From the NCBI GenBank assembly GCA_910592205.1, contig CAJVPJ010000305.1:1-29647 (forward strand): a stretch of 29,647 nt of DNA, written 5' to 3'. Positions within the stretch are counted from its first letter, which is position 1. Each line of letters begins with the position of its first letter. Of the stretch, positions 1-9,120 are shown piece by piece. The position numbers and the translations under genes are program-made. The notes under the pieces were generated by a model that did not search any database, was not told where the DNA came from, and worked only from the letters and a program-made list of their open reading frames with translations. This DNA is from Paraglomus occultum (taxonomy: Eukaryota; Glomeromycota; Glomeromycetes; Paraglomerales; Paraglomeraceae).

Positions 1-870
1 GTCAGTTTGTATGAGAAAACATGCAAGGTAATTCGAATAATTGATTACTAAATCAAAAACTGACCCAAAGATAAAAACGAACAGAAATAAAAAGTCAATA
101 AACATAAAATCAATCCTTTATAAGTAAAAGGTTTGACCTGATAAAGTATTTAAAATAAAAGTTACACATATTTATTATAGTACGGCGGAAATCACCGACA
201 ATCATTTCACCGATAAAATTTCCCGACATTATTTCAAAGTTATCCGTTTCTGGTAGTTTTTATCAGTGAATTATAATACTAATCCTTTTTTTCCTGAAAT
301 AGAAATGGTTGTAATCTGAATTACACTTCCAGGTTAATGAATTATGCAGCATGTAAGACTATGTCCTATGGTTGCAATGTTAATGTATTGTTCGTTGGTA
401 TTGGTTATTATTATAGTTAGACAAATTTGCAAGAATTAGAATGTGAAAACATAACAACTCTTAGATGACCCTGGTCAGCTCAGGTCCCTACATTAACCAC
501 ATATACATAATATTAATAAAATACTCATTGATATTATTTATATTGTGATGAGACTAAGTATAAGATGAGAATTGATCTAATTGGTTATGCACCATAATAA
601 TAATGATATATCACATTGTTGGCCCTGGGTTTCTAAATTTCTTGCCATTAATTATAATATGATGATGGATAATGTTTGTTTTGCACAATTCTTGTTGATA
701 CAGGAGCAGCGATGTGAATATTATAACAAGAGTTCGATTTTTCTCAAGTCCTTGAAGAGCAAAATAACATTACTATTGCCACTGAAGTGTGAAATCGAGA
801 ACGCGATTCAAAAATTTTTTACTTTTTAGTTTTCTTATTCTAATTCTGGGATACGTTATATGGGACATGC
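1..870. other. AT-rich intergenic stretch, no intact gene
   Basis: No convincing gene is visible. The 82-codon open frame at 581-829 has no recognisable motif. In a different frame, bases 688-714 read ILVDTGAAM, which resembles the active-site motif of a retroviral-type aspartic protease, but stops follow at once. It is treated as a possible retroelement trace. The rest is AT-rich sequence without structure that I can assign. Confidence 0.5.
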
Positions 871-1378
871 TGCAACAAAACCAGACAAAGTGAACATTTA
901 ATTACCGTATTTTTCCAAAAATAAGCAACACCCGCAAATAAGCAACACTCGAAAATAAGCAACATTTCAAAATAAATAATTTACCTTTATAAATGTATTC
1001 AATTAGTTATTTTATTTTATACAATAAAGAAAATGATTAATCCGTCTCATCAATGATGTCAATGATAGTCAGTGGTATTATCGACAGAAATTACATAATT
1101 CAGTGGGATTTTATTAAACTACCCGAAAATAAGCAACACTATAACAAAAAAGTGTTGCTTATTTTTCGGGAAAATGCGGTATTAGTATGTGATATAAATG
1201 AGAGGCTGATTATAATGTGGCTATAATATATAAAATTGACCAGTGTGACTGATGACGTTTTGAAAAGTAATAATGGTGCATTCATAACTTACAGTATGTA
1301 TTATATTATGGGCTTGCTAATTTTAATGTTCCCTTTATATTTATCATACCAGAATGATGAATATAACCATAACATGAG
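871..1378. repeat. dispersed repeat, copy 1 (interrupted by a MITE)
   Basis: This stretch matches 23815-23981 on both sides of the MITE at 903-1181. The left part shares the string accagacaaagtgaacatt. The right part shares a perfect 38-base identity at 1241-1278, equal to 23883-23920, followed by a weaker match around tatcataccagaatg. The open frame at 1236-1562 overlaps it and shows no family motif. The repeat has no visible terminal inverted repeats or coding capacity, so its class is unknown. Confidence 0.7.
903..1181. mobile_element. MITE-like element with about 30-bp TIRs and a TA target duplication
   Basis: The left end (taccgtatttttcc followed by aaaataagcaacac) and the right end (gtgttgcttatttttc followed by gggaaaatgcggta) are inverted repeats of about 30 bp with a few mismatches. 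TA lies at each border, as expected for Tc1/mariner or pogo insertions. The core motif aaataagcaaca occurs three times in tandem at the left end (about 917-963). At the right end it forms a near-perfect hairpin, arms 1122-1140 and 1151-1170 with a 10-base loop. There is no coding capacity, so the element would need a transposase from elsewhere. Confidence 0.75.
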
Positions 1379-1577
1379 CAATATAGGATTATCCCTATAT
1401 AAAAAATATTTATATAAAATTAATTTACATTTAATATTAAATCCACTATGGAACCAAAACTTACACACTATTAGAAGCATTCTAAAAAAGGAACAAGGAA
1501 AAAAAATTGCCCCTTACATTTTCAAAATCAACAATACCCAGACTCTCTCCAGGAATATCTAGATAAAGAAAAGATTA

Positions 1578-2177
1578 CAGTCATACCTCGTTTATATCCC
1601 CACTTTGGGACCCGAGATTTTTGGGGATATATCTGAGGTTGGGATATAACTGAGGTATAACATTTTCATAAATAATATCATGCAATTTTATTGGTTAATA
1701 AATTCCATTAGTGACGTCTGGCGTTTTGACATTTCTACTGCTTCATCTAAGCGCTTAATTATATTGCGGATATATCTTATATCACTTTCTGTCGTAAATT
1801 CTCTTTGTTCTAAAAACTTCCTGGCTGTCACAAGTGCTTCCCTTCCCACCTTTACAGAAATACTTGCTTCTTCTTCCTGATTTTATGGCCTGATTCACCT
1901 AACCACATGAAGTAAATGATCGGCTGTCCCGCACAAATATATATATATATATAGAAATGGCATGATTTCTTGTGTAATTTATGGGATATAAGCGAGATTG
2001 GATAACTATAAAATTGGGAAATTGGGGATTGTGAAAGTTGGGGATAGGGATATATCTGAGTGGGATACAACTGAGGTATATTTATATGGAATCAGAATAC
2101 GGAAATTCGTCCCGCGCCAAAGCTGGGATATAAGTGAGGTTGGGATATAACTGAAGGGGATAACTGAGGTATGACTG
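1578..2177. mobile_element. pogo/Tigger-like deletion derivative with TA duplication
   Basis: The element starts cagtcatacctc at 1578 and ends with its exact inverse, gaggtatgactg, at 2177. TA flanks it at 1576-1577 and 2178-2179. Subterminal blocks of the type gggatataactgaggt are repeated at both ends (about 1594-1660 and 1975-2172). On the minus strand the interior keeps the 3' end of a transposase frame (1688-1882). A relative of the right-hand end lies at about 26385-26538. The length of 600 bp is far below an autonomous pogo/Tigger element, so this is an internally deleted copy. A TA dinucleotide run lies near 1938-1952. Confidence 0.8.
1688..1882 (-). pseudogene. C-terminal remnant of a Tigger/pogo-type DDE transposase
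   Basis: The minus-strand frame is open from 1882 to a TAA stop at 1690-1688, about 64 residues. It includes the segments VGREALVTARKFLEQREF, YIRNIIKRLDEAVEMSKRQ and TSLMEFINQ. An acidic start, a helical middle and a short Q-T-x-x-x-F-type tail are what I recall from the extreme C-terminus of CENP-B/Tigger-like transposases in AM fungi. A TAA stop sits immediately upstream, and the DNA-binding and catalytic DDE parts are missing. It lies wholly inside a TIR element, which fits a deletion derivative of its own transposon. The family call rests on remembered resemblance and context, not on an alignment. Confidence 0.55.
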
Positions 2178-2225
2178 TAATAAATATAATGATGAGAATA
2201 ACAATAGTTAAGACTCATGCCTGCA

Positions 2226-4056
2226 TTATGTTATGGTATCCTTGTCATCTTTTTGTTTTAACTTTACAAGAATTCTGTCTATTTCTTCAACTATACCGAA
2301 TAGTGTCTCTTCAGTTTCCATTGAGAATTGCGTCACCAAAAACGAGCAAACATTTGATTGACACAAGAAATCGCTGGCCACGTCTCTCAACCTTTCAAGT
2401 ATGAAGACAATTGGTGGTTGTAATGTCATATCTGGCACTTTCCATTGGGTTTTACCTTCTCTCAAGATATCATCCCCTTTTACTTTATCTGCTTTTTCCT
2501 CCAATTGTTCTTCATTGTTTCTCTCTCCATGTTTGTCTAATCTATTTGTCTCTATATTTCTTAATAGTCTGTTACCAATAAATTTGACCATTTTCCAAAA
2601 CACAGTCCAATTCCATCCTGAATTAGTCATCAAGAGTGTCTGACATGTCTGCACAAATTCTTCTGTTCCCATCACCTCCTTTACATCTCTAATAGCATAT
2701 TCAATTTCATCCAAGTCTTCTCTCAACCCCGAGTAAGTAAGATCGAGATTGGTTGAATTTGCCCAGTTATGATTTATTGAGATGGTATCACCAATATTCT
2801 CTGTTTGATGATACCAACCTGAAGGCACAAACAGAGTTTCCCCTGCATGTTGATAGACAATAAAGCGTTTTGCTTTGGAAAAGTTGGGAAATTTGTTATT
2901 ATCCACTGAACGAATATCATAAACTTTGTTGTTCAAAGAGTCTTTGAAAAATTCTTCTTGATGAGGTGGAAAGAGTGTCCACTTTTTTATCCCGCAAATG
3001 TTGGATGACCAGGAATTCGATCTCATTATAACAAAAGATGAGAGGAAAAAAATTTAGAGTCTACATGTGTGCGTGAGTGTATGGACATTGACAAGTAAAG
3101 AATCTGTTACAAATAAAGGATTTGGATATCTGACTGCAATTCCTATTAATTGCCTAAAGGATTACCTGTAAACATCACAATGGAATGGCGAAAACGTTGA
3201 ATCTCCTCCCTGCATACCATAATAAAAATTATCAAATGGGAAGGGGGGGGAAAGAACTTGTCACGATCGAGACATTCTTTTCGCATACCAATCATTCCTT
3301 TGCAAAGCAACAAGGACAGCATACCATATATACAAACCGATAATCATCATCAGTCTCATGACTCCAAAACTCATTCATCCAATCATCTTGATTACAATCA
3401 TTAAATATTTTAGCTTTTTTTTCTTATTATAAATTTCCATGCATCTAAATTGGGGAATCCGACACACCTTGGAATATCTCCGGCGTGTCGTACGCAGAGT
3501 ACTCGGGAAATGCTTTTACAAAGTGCCAATCTTTCAAGTATAGCAACTCATCGTCATTCGCACGATCACCATCGGCATTAACTATGGCGATCGTTTCCTG
3601 GCTAATGCCTTGGCGTTGAAGTGAAGTCTTTTTCCATATGTCAATGAATTCACAGAATTTCATGTGGACTCTTGGCTGGTCTGTGAAATACCGCTGCGAA
3701 CAATTGGCTACCGATACTTGTGCGTCGCCAAACCGTTGACGAAGGTAAGCAAAATTTGGCACTACGTTCTGGGATTCTCGGCGAATTCTATGCACATTTT
3801 CGTTACGATTCGTGTCATGGTTGTTATCGTCAATATTGTCCTTGTTTTTGTCTCTGTCTTTGCATCGCTCTTGTCGATTTTCAATGATACCTGTCCATTC
3901 TTGCCGTGCTCTCCAGTTTTCTGTTAGAGCAGGTCCAATGAGCACTGGTATGTTTGGATACAGATAGAATCTAAAAAAATCTTCGTATGTGGGCGGTGTG
4001 TCCAAGTATGGGATATGATCAACGTGTGTGTAGTCTCGTAGGTAAGGAAGTGACAT
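2226..4056 (-). CDS. JMJD4: JmjC-domain 2-oxoglutarate dioxygenase, JMJD4-type
   Basis: The exons are 4056-3468, 3386-3325, 3209-3166 and 3021-2226 (stop at 2228-2226). They join in frame with GT-AG borders to give 496 aa. The start is the ATG at 4056, where the protein begins MSLPYLRDY; an upstream GTG in the same frame is not needed. JMJD4 enzymes are Fe(II)/2-oxoglutarate oxygenases; human JMJD4 hydroxylates a lysine of release factor eRF1 and so acts on translation termination. The visible iron ligands are H227 and D229 (SPFHCDVYR), with the distal His at 303 (VPSGWYHQTEN), followed by DTISINHNW and a helical C-terminal part. Residues about 60-96 are a charged Asn/Asp/Arg-rich insertion. 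The 44-nt third exon carries the HxD motif. The gene is divergent from PDX1. The fungal substrate is inferred. Confidence 0.88.
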
Positions 4057-4456
4057 GGATGATAATATAAAAAGAAACACTTAATTAAGTCGATCGTCTT
4101 TATGATGATCACGAGTCTGACGGAGCTACTAATGCTGTAGATGCCGACCGACCGTCGATTTGATAATCAGGTATTTATCCGACAGTACACACGTCCGGCC
4201 GTTACACATTTCCTTTCTCACCAAAGTTTTAGCCCAAGTTTTCGATTATACTATCCTTAAAAAAGAAAATGTTTATCCGTGTCACTGCTTCGGATAATTT
4301 GTTGATCTGTCTATTTAGTGATTACATAATTCATACAAAAAAAAAGCTCGCCTCGATCTCCAACACCGTTTACTTAGTAATACTAATTTATTTTCAACTA
4401 TCCGCTCTTGCTTTTTTTTTCGACCTTTCTAAATTTACTGTGCTTAGACTTAAATC
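4057..4456. promoter_or_regulatory. shared divergent intergenic region between JMJD4-like gene and PDX1
   Basis: These 400 bases separate the two start codons of oppositely oriented genes and must hold both promoters. The stretch carries A/T runs and a locally GC-richer block around 4130-4205 with repeated gaccg units (gccgaccgaccgtcg). I see no element I can name. The open frame at 4269-4487 crosses the PDX1 start in another frame and looks like chance. Confidence 0.5.
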
Positions 4457-5878
4457 ATGTCTAGTTTTACTGTACCAACAAATTTAGTTGCTAGCGAGCT
4501 GACAACAGCCGAGTTGAATGGAAAGCCTTCACAGGCCACCTTTCACGTTAAGGCTGGTCTAGCACAAATGCTAAAGGTATGCGCTGACAACCCTTGGATA
4601 ATGATATTTTGTAATGCAATGTTGACTATATTTTGAGGTTATCTGCATTATAGGGTGGAGTTATTATGGATGTAGTAAACGTTGAACAAGCGAGAATAGC
4701 CGAAGAAGCAGGCGCCGCGGCTGTTATGGCCTTGGAACGTGTACCAGCAGATATCAGGCGAAATGGTATTCAATATAACATGAACAAGTGATCTGTCGAT
4801 TAGAATTTGAATATTGACTGATTCCATCATTCGTGCCCTATCCAGGTGGCGTTTCCCGCATGTCTGATCCAAAGATAATCAAGGAGATCAAAGCAGCGGT
4901 TACAATTCCCGTAATGGCCAAGGCACGAATTGGACATTTTGTCGAAGCTCAGGTAAAATTTTGTAGTGCATATCAGCGTTCATTCCCAAAAATCAATCTC
5001 TCAATTCTATCTTTTTTTTTAAACGCCTAGATTCTCGAAGCTTTGGGAATCGACTATATAGACGAATCGGAAGTCTTGACACCAGCCGATGAGCAACATC
5101 ATATCAACAAACACAATTTCAAAATACCCTTTGTTTGTGGAGCTCGTAATCTCGGTGAAGCGCTTCGACGTGTATCCGAGGGTGCCACTATGATACGTAC
5201 AAAAGGCGAGGCTGGAACAGGGAATATAGTCGAGGCAGTGCGCCATATGCGCACGATAACTTCACAAATCAAACGTGCTTCGTCAATGAATGAGGAAGAG
5301 TTGTTTGCTTACGCGAAGGAATTGGGTGCACCATATGATTTGTTGAAGCAAACCGCCAAGTTAGGGCGTTTACCAGTTGTTAATTTCTCGGCCGGTGGGA
5401 TTGCTACGTGAGTGCTTGCATATAATTGGACGTTCGTTCGTTCGTTCGGTTCTAGGCAGATCAAGTCCGTCATGACATTTTTAATGTCTGAATATCGAAT
5501 AAGCATGCTCGTTTTTTGTTTCCTTCTTCTAACATATTTGACCATTCTCCTTATATTTGTATAGTCCTGCAGATGCAGCGATGATGATGCAGTTAGGATG
5601 TGATGGAGTGTTTGTTGGAAGTGGGATCTTTAAATCTGGTAATCCGGCAAGAAGAGCAGAAGCCATTGTGCAGGCGGTAACTCATTATAATGATCCAGAG
5701 GTACTAGCTAGAGTGTCGGAGGATCTCGGGGAAGCAATGGTAGGTGTGCAATTTTTATCGCAAGTGTCATATGTGATTTCTACATTTGCTGACATGTACG
5801 TGTGCATGTATAATTTAGGTTGGGATAAATATTGATTCATTACCCGAGACAGAGCTTATGGCTAAGAGAGGCTGGTGA
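4457..5878 (+). CDS. PDX1: pyridoxal 5'-phosphate synthase, PdxS/SNZ/PDX1 subunit
   Basis: The exons are 4457-4576, 4654-4765, 4846-4952, 5031-5407, 5565-5739 and 5819-5878, all with GT-AG borders, giving 316 aa. The enzyme makes vitamin B6 (PLP) from ribose 5-phosphate, glyceraldehyde 3-phosphate and ammonia; ammonia comes from a PdxT/SNO glutaminase that is not in this window. The (beta/alpha)8 barrel signature is complete: GGVIMDVVN with the conserved Asp at 46, [10 protein letters not shown] with the catalytic Lys at 103, [11 protein letters not shown], and [12 protein letters not shown] with the second Lys at 171. The 68-residue spacing of the two lysines equals that of PdxS (81 and 149 in Bacillus subtilis). 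The end, [18 protein letters not shown], is the usual family tail. The fourth intron contains a (CGTT)n run at about 5430-5449. Confidence 0.95.
5430..5449 (+). repeat. tetranucleotide microsatellite (CGTT)n in a PDX1 intron
   Basis: Four to five tandem CGTT units lie inside the intron between PDX1 exons 4 and 5 (5408-5564). They do not touch the splice sites. Such short runs vary in length between strains. Confidence 0.8.
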
Positions 5879-6692
5879 ATGATCGGAAAAATGTCAGGTC
5901 TGCTATGGAGGCTTATGTCTAATATAATGTGTAGCAAACAAAACGTGAAACTATTGCACAGTGTTTAAGGAAACGCTATCGAACGTCTTCTCGCAACTGA
6001 ACTTGCTTGTTTAATAAAAAGGTTGACATACTAATTAAGAAGATATTTAATATTATGTCGTCATATCTCGAATCTTTGCGTTTCTAAAATATTACATAAT
6101 CACGTTTCGCCGATGAAATGATTCAAGAAATTGAAACTCAGAGGCAAATTTTTAAATTGGAAATCTCACAGATAGAATTATTCTTAAAACTAGTAAAATT
6201 TCGTGAATTAAATTCGTGGACTTGTGGAATATCGAGAACGGCACGAAAAACCACTCCCGAAGAAATAACGGTGATATTAAAGCAATGCGATAATGTAATG
6301 AAAAGAGTGATGATAAATCATTCGCGTAATGCTGCAAACTCGCTTTTTGTACATCTTGTCTGCATTCTAATCAAGAAGGCTATCGCAAATAACATTAAAT
6401 GAACTTGTGCAATCAGATCTTGCCGACTGCTTGAGTCATTTGGAAAAGAATTAGTACAATGTCAGGGCGTGAACCGTATAGTGTTTGACGAAAAAAATTG
6501 CCTCACTAAAGTTTTTTGTAGTTCCACAATAATTGCATCAAATTAAACAGTAAATATACGCAGATTTTTATTGATTGCTTTTAATAAGCCCGTTATTTCA
6601 ATAACTAGTTGACAATGATTTTTTATTGATTTAATATAGTCTCAGGAATATTATTCCACTCCTCCATTATCATCCTTTTTTGGATAAGGGTT
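5879..6692 (+). other. PDX1 3' flank with an unassigned 94-codon open frame (6118-6402)
   Basis: After the PDX1 stop there is AT-rich sequence with aataaa-like signals near 6013. The frame at 6118-6402 would start MIQEIETQRQIFK and can be extended a few codons upstream to a TAA. It has a helical, lysine- and glutamate-rich beginning and no motif I recognise. An open frame of this length is not rare by chance in AT-rich DNA, so it is not called as a gene. The rest holds nothing identifiable. Confidence 0.35.
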
Positions 6693-7107
6693 TTACATCA
6701 TTATGATAGTAGCCCATGCATTGTTGCATCCCATTGTTTCAATAAACCAGTAAATGTAATTGTAAAGTGGATATGCATCAGGATGCTTATCAGGATCAGT
6801 ATTAGTATTAGTATTAGTATCACAACACCATTTGGCAAATTTCTTGTATTCCTCTGGTGCAGAATCAGGCATCAATAGTTGTAGTCCACCCATAATATCA
6901 CATACTATCCCCAAATGACATCGAATATGTGATGATACCAAGAGAATACACATTTGATTTCTGAGTAAATTTGCAAGCATGGAAGACTTCTGGTGCAACA
7001 AAAGGAAAAACACATCGAACAGTTGAATGTGAATTCACTGAGTGTGAGAGACCAAGATCACATCTTAATAGAGAGTATTCGATCCGCTGTGTACACATCA
7101 TATACAT
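6693..7107 (-). pseudogene. broken protein-kinase C-lobe fragment (TKL/Ser-Thr type)
   Basis: Two overlapping minus-strand frames must be joined by a frameshift. The first (7107-6898) has DLGLSH in place of a DFG segment, then FPFVAPEVF (APE motif), then SNVYSLGIITY in place of the usual D-V-Y-S-L-G. After a stop the second frame gives DIMGGLQ, PDSAPEEYKKFAKWCCD and the late C-lobe pattern DPDKHPDAYPLYNYIY. These are subdomains VII to XI of the kinase family that is greatly expanded in AM fungi. The glycine loop, catalytic lysine and HRD loop are absent, and the stretch after the SLGI segment is shortened. An in-frame hexanucleotide run adds Asn-Thr repeats (6798-6820). Stops and missing parts make it a pseudogene. 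Confidence 0.75.
6798..6820. repeat. hexanucleotide microsatellite (AGTATT)n inside the kinase pseudogene
   Basis: Nearly four tandem AGTATT units, read on the minus strand as alternating Asn and Thr codons, interrupt the CCDT-NPDK-type segment of the kinase fragment. The unit is a multiple of three, so it lengthens the protein without changing frame. Confidence 0.75.
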
Positions 7108-7165
7108 ACTTATTCTCCACTTTCTTCCATGATGCCATGATAAATGCTTGTTGCCTGTAGTCCCA

Positions 7166-8560
7166 TTAAACAGGTTGTGGTGCTATACACTGATAACAGA
7201 ATGTATTTATTATAGACTCAAAATCGCCCGTACACGCCAGACATAACCCACTCTCATAATTTTCTCTTATTAGATAATACTTTTGTTCGCTTGCATCATA
7301 CATGAATGCAATGTGACCCAAACATTGGCGGTAAGAATATCTAGTATTAAGATCTAAATATTGAAACCCTTTGCTGTTTTCATAGCACTGAGCTTTGTTT
7401 AATCCTGCTATACTCGATTTTTTTACGACCTCAACGATATGGTCCACACAATCTACTGTCGTCTTTCGGTAAAGTTTCTTAATCAATCCGAAACTACCAT
7501 CACACTTAAATTTAGTATGTCCTGGTGCCATAAAATTTTAGTCATAATAGCCGCAGATTACTAAATATAGGTAAAATCAAATAGTGGCATTGTTTTTATT
7601 CTGTCCTCCCGCGTTATCGCAAGTAATCTTCAAATGCTTTTCGCCTTTATTCAATCGCTTAATCCCATCGAATACCATGCTCAGTGTGCCATTGGGTCCT
7701 TTCCCTATTATGTCGTTTTCATCGAGAACGCAATTAATTTGTTCACGTACTGCTTCGTCTTGAATACCAAATAACTTTACGCGGGCTAAGATAATAAATT
7801 TTGTTTACCTGTTGATCCGAATGTGGAACGTGAACATTTTGCGCTCAATCGTAACTGTAATGACGTCGACACTACAATAATCAGCTTTACCTCTTATTAT
7901 AAAATGCTTATCTACCAATTTTCTTTGTTGCTCTGCTAATTTTGTATTTTGTTGTAATAGAGTTTCTCTCTAATTTGACCTTGACTAGATGTTCTTTGAA
8001 ATTTTCAGCAAATCTTTCGCCTCTTCTTACGAGCATTATACTGTAACTCATTCCGAAAATGTTGGCACGCGTTACATAAATCCGTTCTTGGACTCATAAT
8101 ATAAAGCGTTAATTGGCGCCATAACTTGCGAAACGCATCATATTTTAACAATTTCAACGTGCTATTGTTTTGTAACAAAAATTACGATAGATCGATTTGT
8201 AACTCGTTTCGGCTGGCAATAGTGTAAGCGATTGAGTAATGCGATTGACATTCCTACCAGGACTTGGTAGTCCGTGAATTTCAGCATAGTTTTCAAGAAA
8301 ATTCTTTACAGCGGTAGCAACGGTTATTTTGGCGGTACTCGTTTGATGTTACCGTGAATGCGGGTATTATACTATCCGTGGCTAGTGTTTTCGAAGTGAG
8401 TGCGACCAATTCCTAACATATTAAGACACATTTTCTGACAAAGGGCTGTATTACGGTCTCAGTAGTAAAACGTTCTCTTATTAACACGCGTTTTTTTAAA
8501 ACGTCGACTGGCACTTATTTCTCCGCCATTCATTGCTTTCAACTGGGCCATTAAAAATAT
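7166..8560 (-). pseudogene. decayed transposon-type gene of the DUF7869 family
   Basis: Reading the minus strand through several frameshifts and stops gives an ordered set of family-like segments. From 5' to 3' these are: LKAMNGGEISASRRFKKTR with NKRTFYYWD; CLNMLGIGRTHFEN with IHGN; NYAEIHGLPSPGRNVN; SPRTDLCNACQHFRNELQY; AQNVHVPHSDQQV; ARVKLFGIQDEAVREQIN; ITCDNAGGQNKNN; and PGHTKFKCDGSFGLIKK. The last two (CDNxGGQNKN and PGHTKF..D..FG..K) are the hallmark of the DUF7869 domain of repetitive genes in fungi and animals, which are suspected to be transposase-like. Only the last 121 codons (7531-7166) form one open frame. The MITE at 8562-9118 abuts its 5' side. The order and motifs are clear; the mobile-element role is inferred from what I know of the family. 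Confidence 0.7.
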
Positions 8561-8561
8561 A

Positions 8562-9118
8562 CAGTGAACCCTCCATAAATGCACGCCCTCGGGAATGGAG
8601 GAAAGCGGAGTGTGCATTTGAGAGGGTAAGAATTTGATTGGATGCACGTGAAATTAGAAAATAATAAAATATCATTGATTATTTATTATAAAAATTTGAT
8701 CCTGTCTGTTTCATTGCGGTCATCTTTTTTACATTAATGTATTTGTCAAGAGCTTTGACGTGTTTGAACAATTCCTCAGCATTATCCTGCTGTAGAAAAT
8801 TTTTGAAGACTCGTTAATACAGATTATTTTATAATCGTGGGCACAGAATTTCTTTATTTGGTCTTTGCGTACAGAAATTTCTTTATTCGGTCTTTGTCTA
8901 TAATCGTGCGCACAGAAATTTCTTTATATGGTCTTCGTCTATAATCGTGGGTACAAATTTTGTGTAATTTCTTAGCGTAACACTACTTATATCACATAAA
9001 GGTCACGGGTGTGTATTTAGAGAGGGAGGTTTACCTATGGTGAGAATTCGAAAAAACCGTGCGGTGCAGAATATGGAGGTGTGCATTTATGGATGGTGCA
9101 TTTATGGAGGGTTCACTG
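8562..9118. mobile_element. MITE with perfect TIRs (cagtgaaccctcc type) and TA duplication
   Basis: The left end cagtgaaccctccataaatg and its perfect inverse at the right end (catttatggagggttcactg) define a 557-bp element. With the flanking TA at 8560-8561 and 9119-9120 the inverted match spans 25 bases. A 5'-CAGT terminus with TA duplication is typical of pogo/Tigger-type elements. The motif gtgcattta recurs inside each end. The middle holds an imperfect minisatellite (8830-8955) and no coding sequence. Perfect TIRs suggest a fairly recent insertion, here at the 5' side of the decayed DUF7869-type gene. Confidence 0.85.
8830..8955. repeat. imperfect minisatellite inside the MITE
   Basis: Units starting tataatcgtggg, followed by cacagaaatttctttat and ggtcttcgtc, begin at 8830, 8899 and 8940. 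The unit length is about 41 bp. The first unit carries an extra partial copy of about 28 bp from its second half. Confidence 0.7.
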
Positions 9119-9120
9119 TA

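Noticed and set aside
917-963. Tandem aaataagcaaca units as a possible CRISPR-like array
   Set aside because: The units are adjacent or nearly so, with no regular spacers, and they are part of the TIR of a MITE in a eukaryotic genome.
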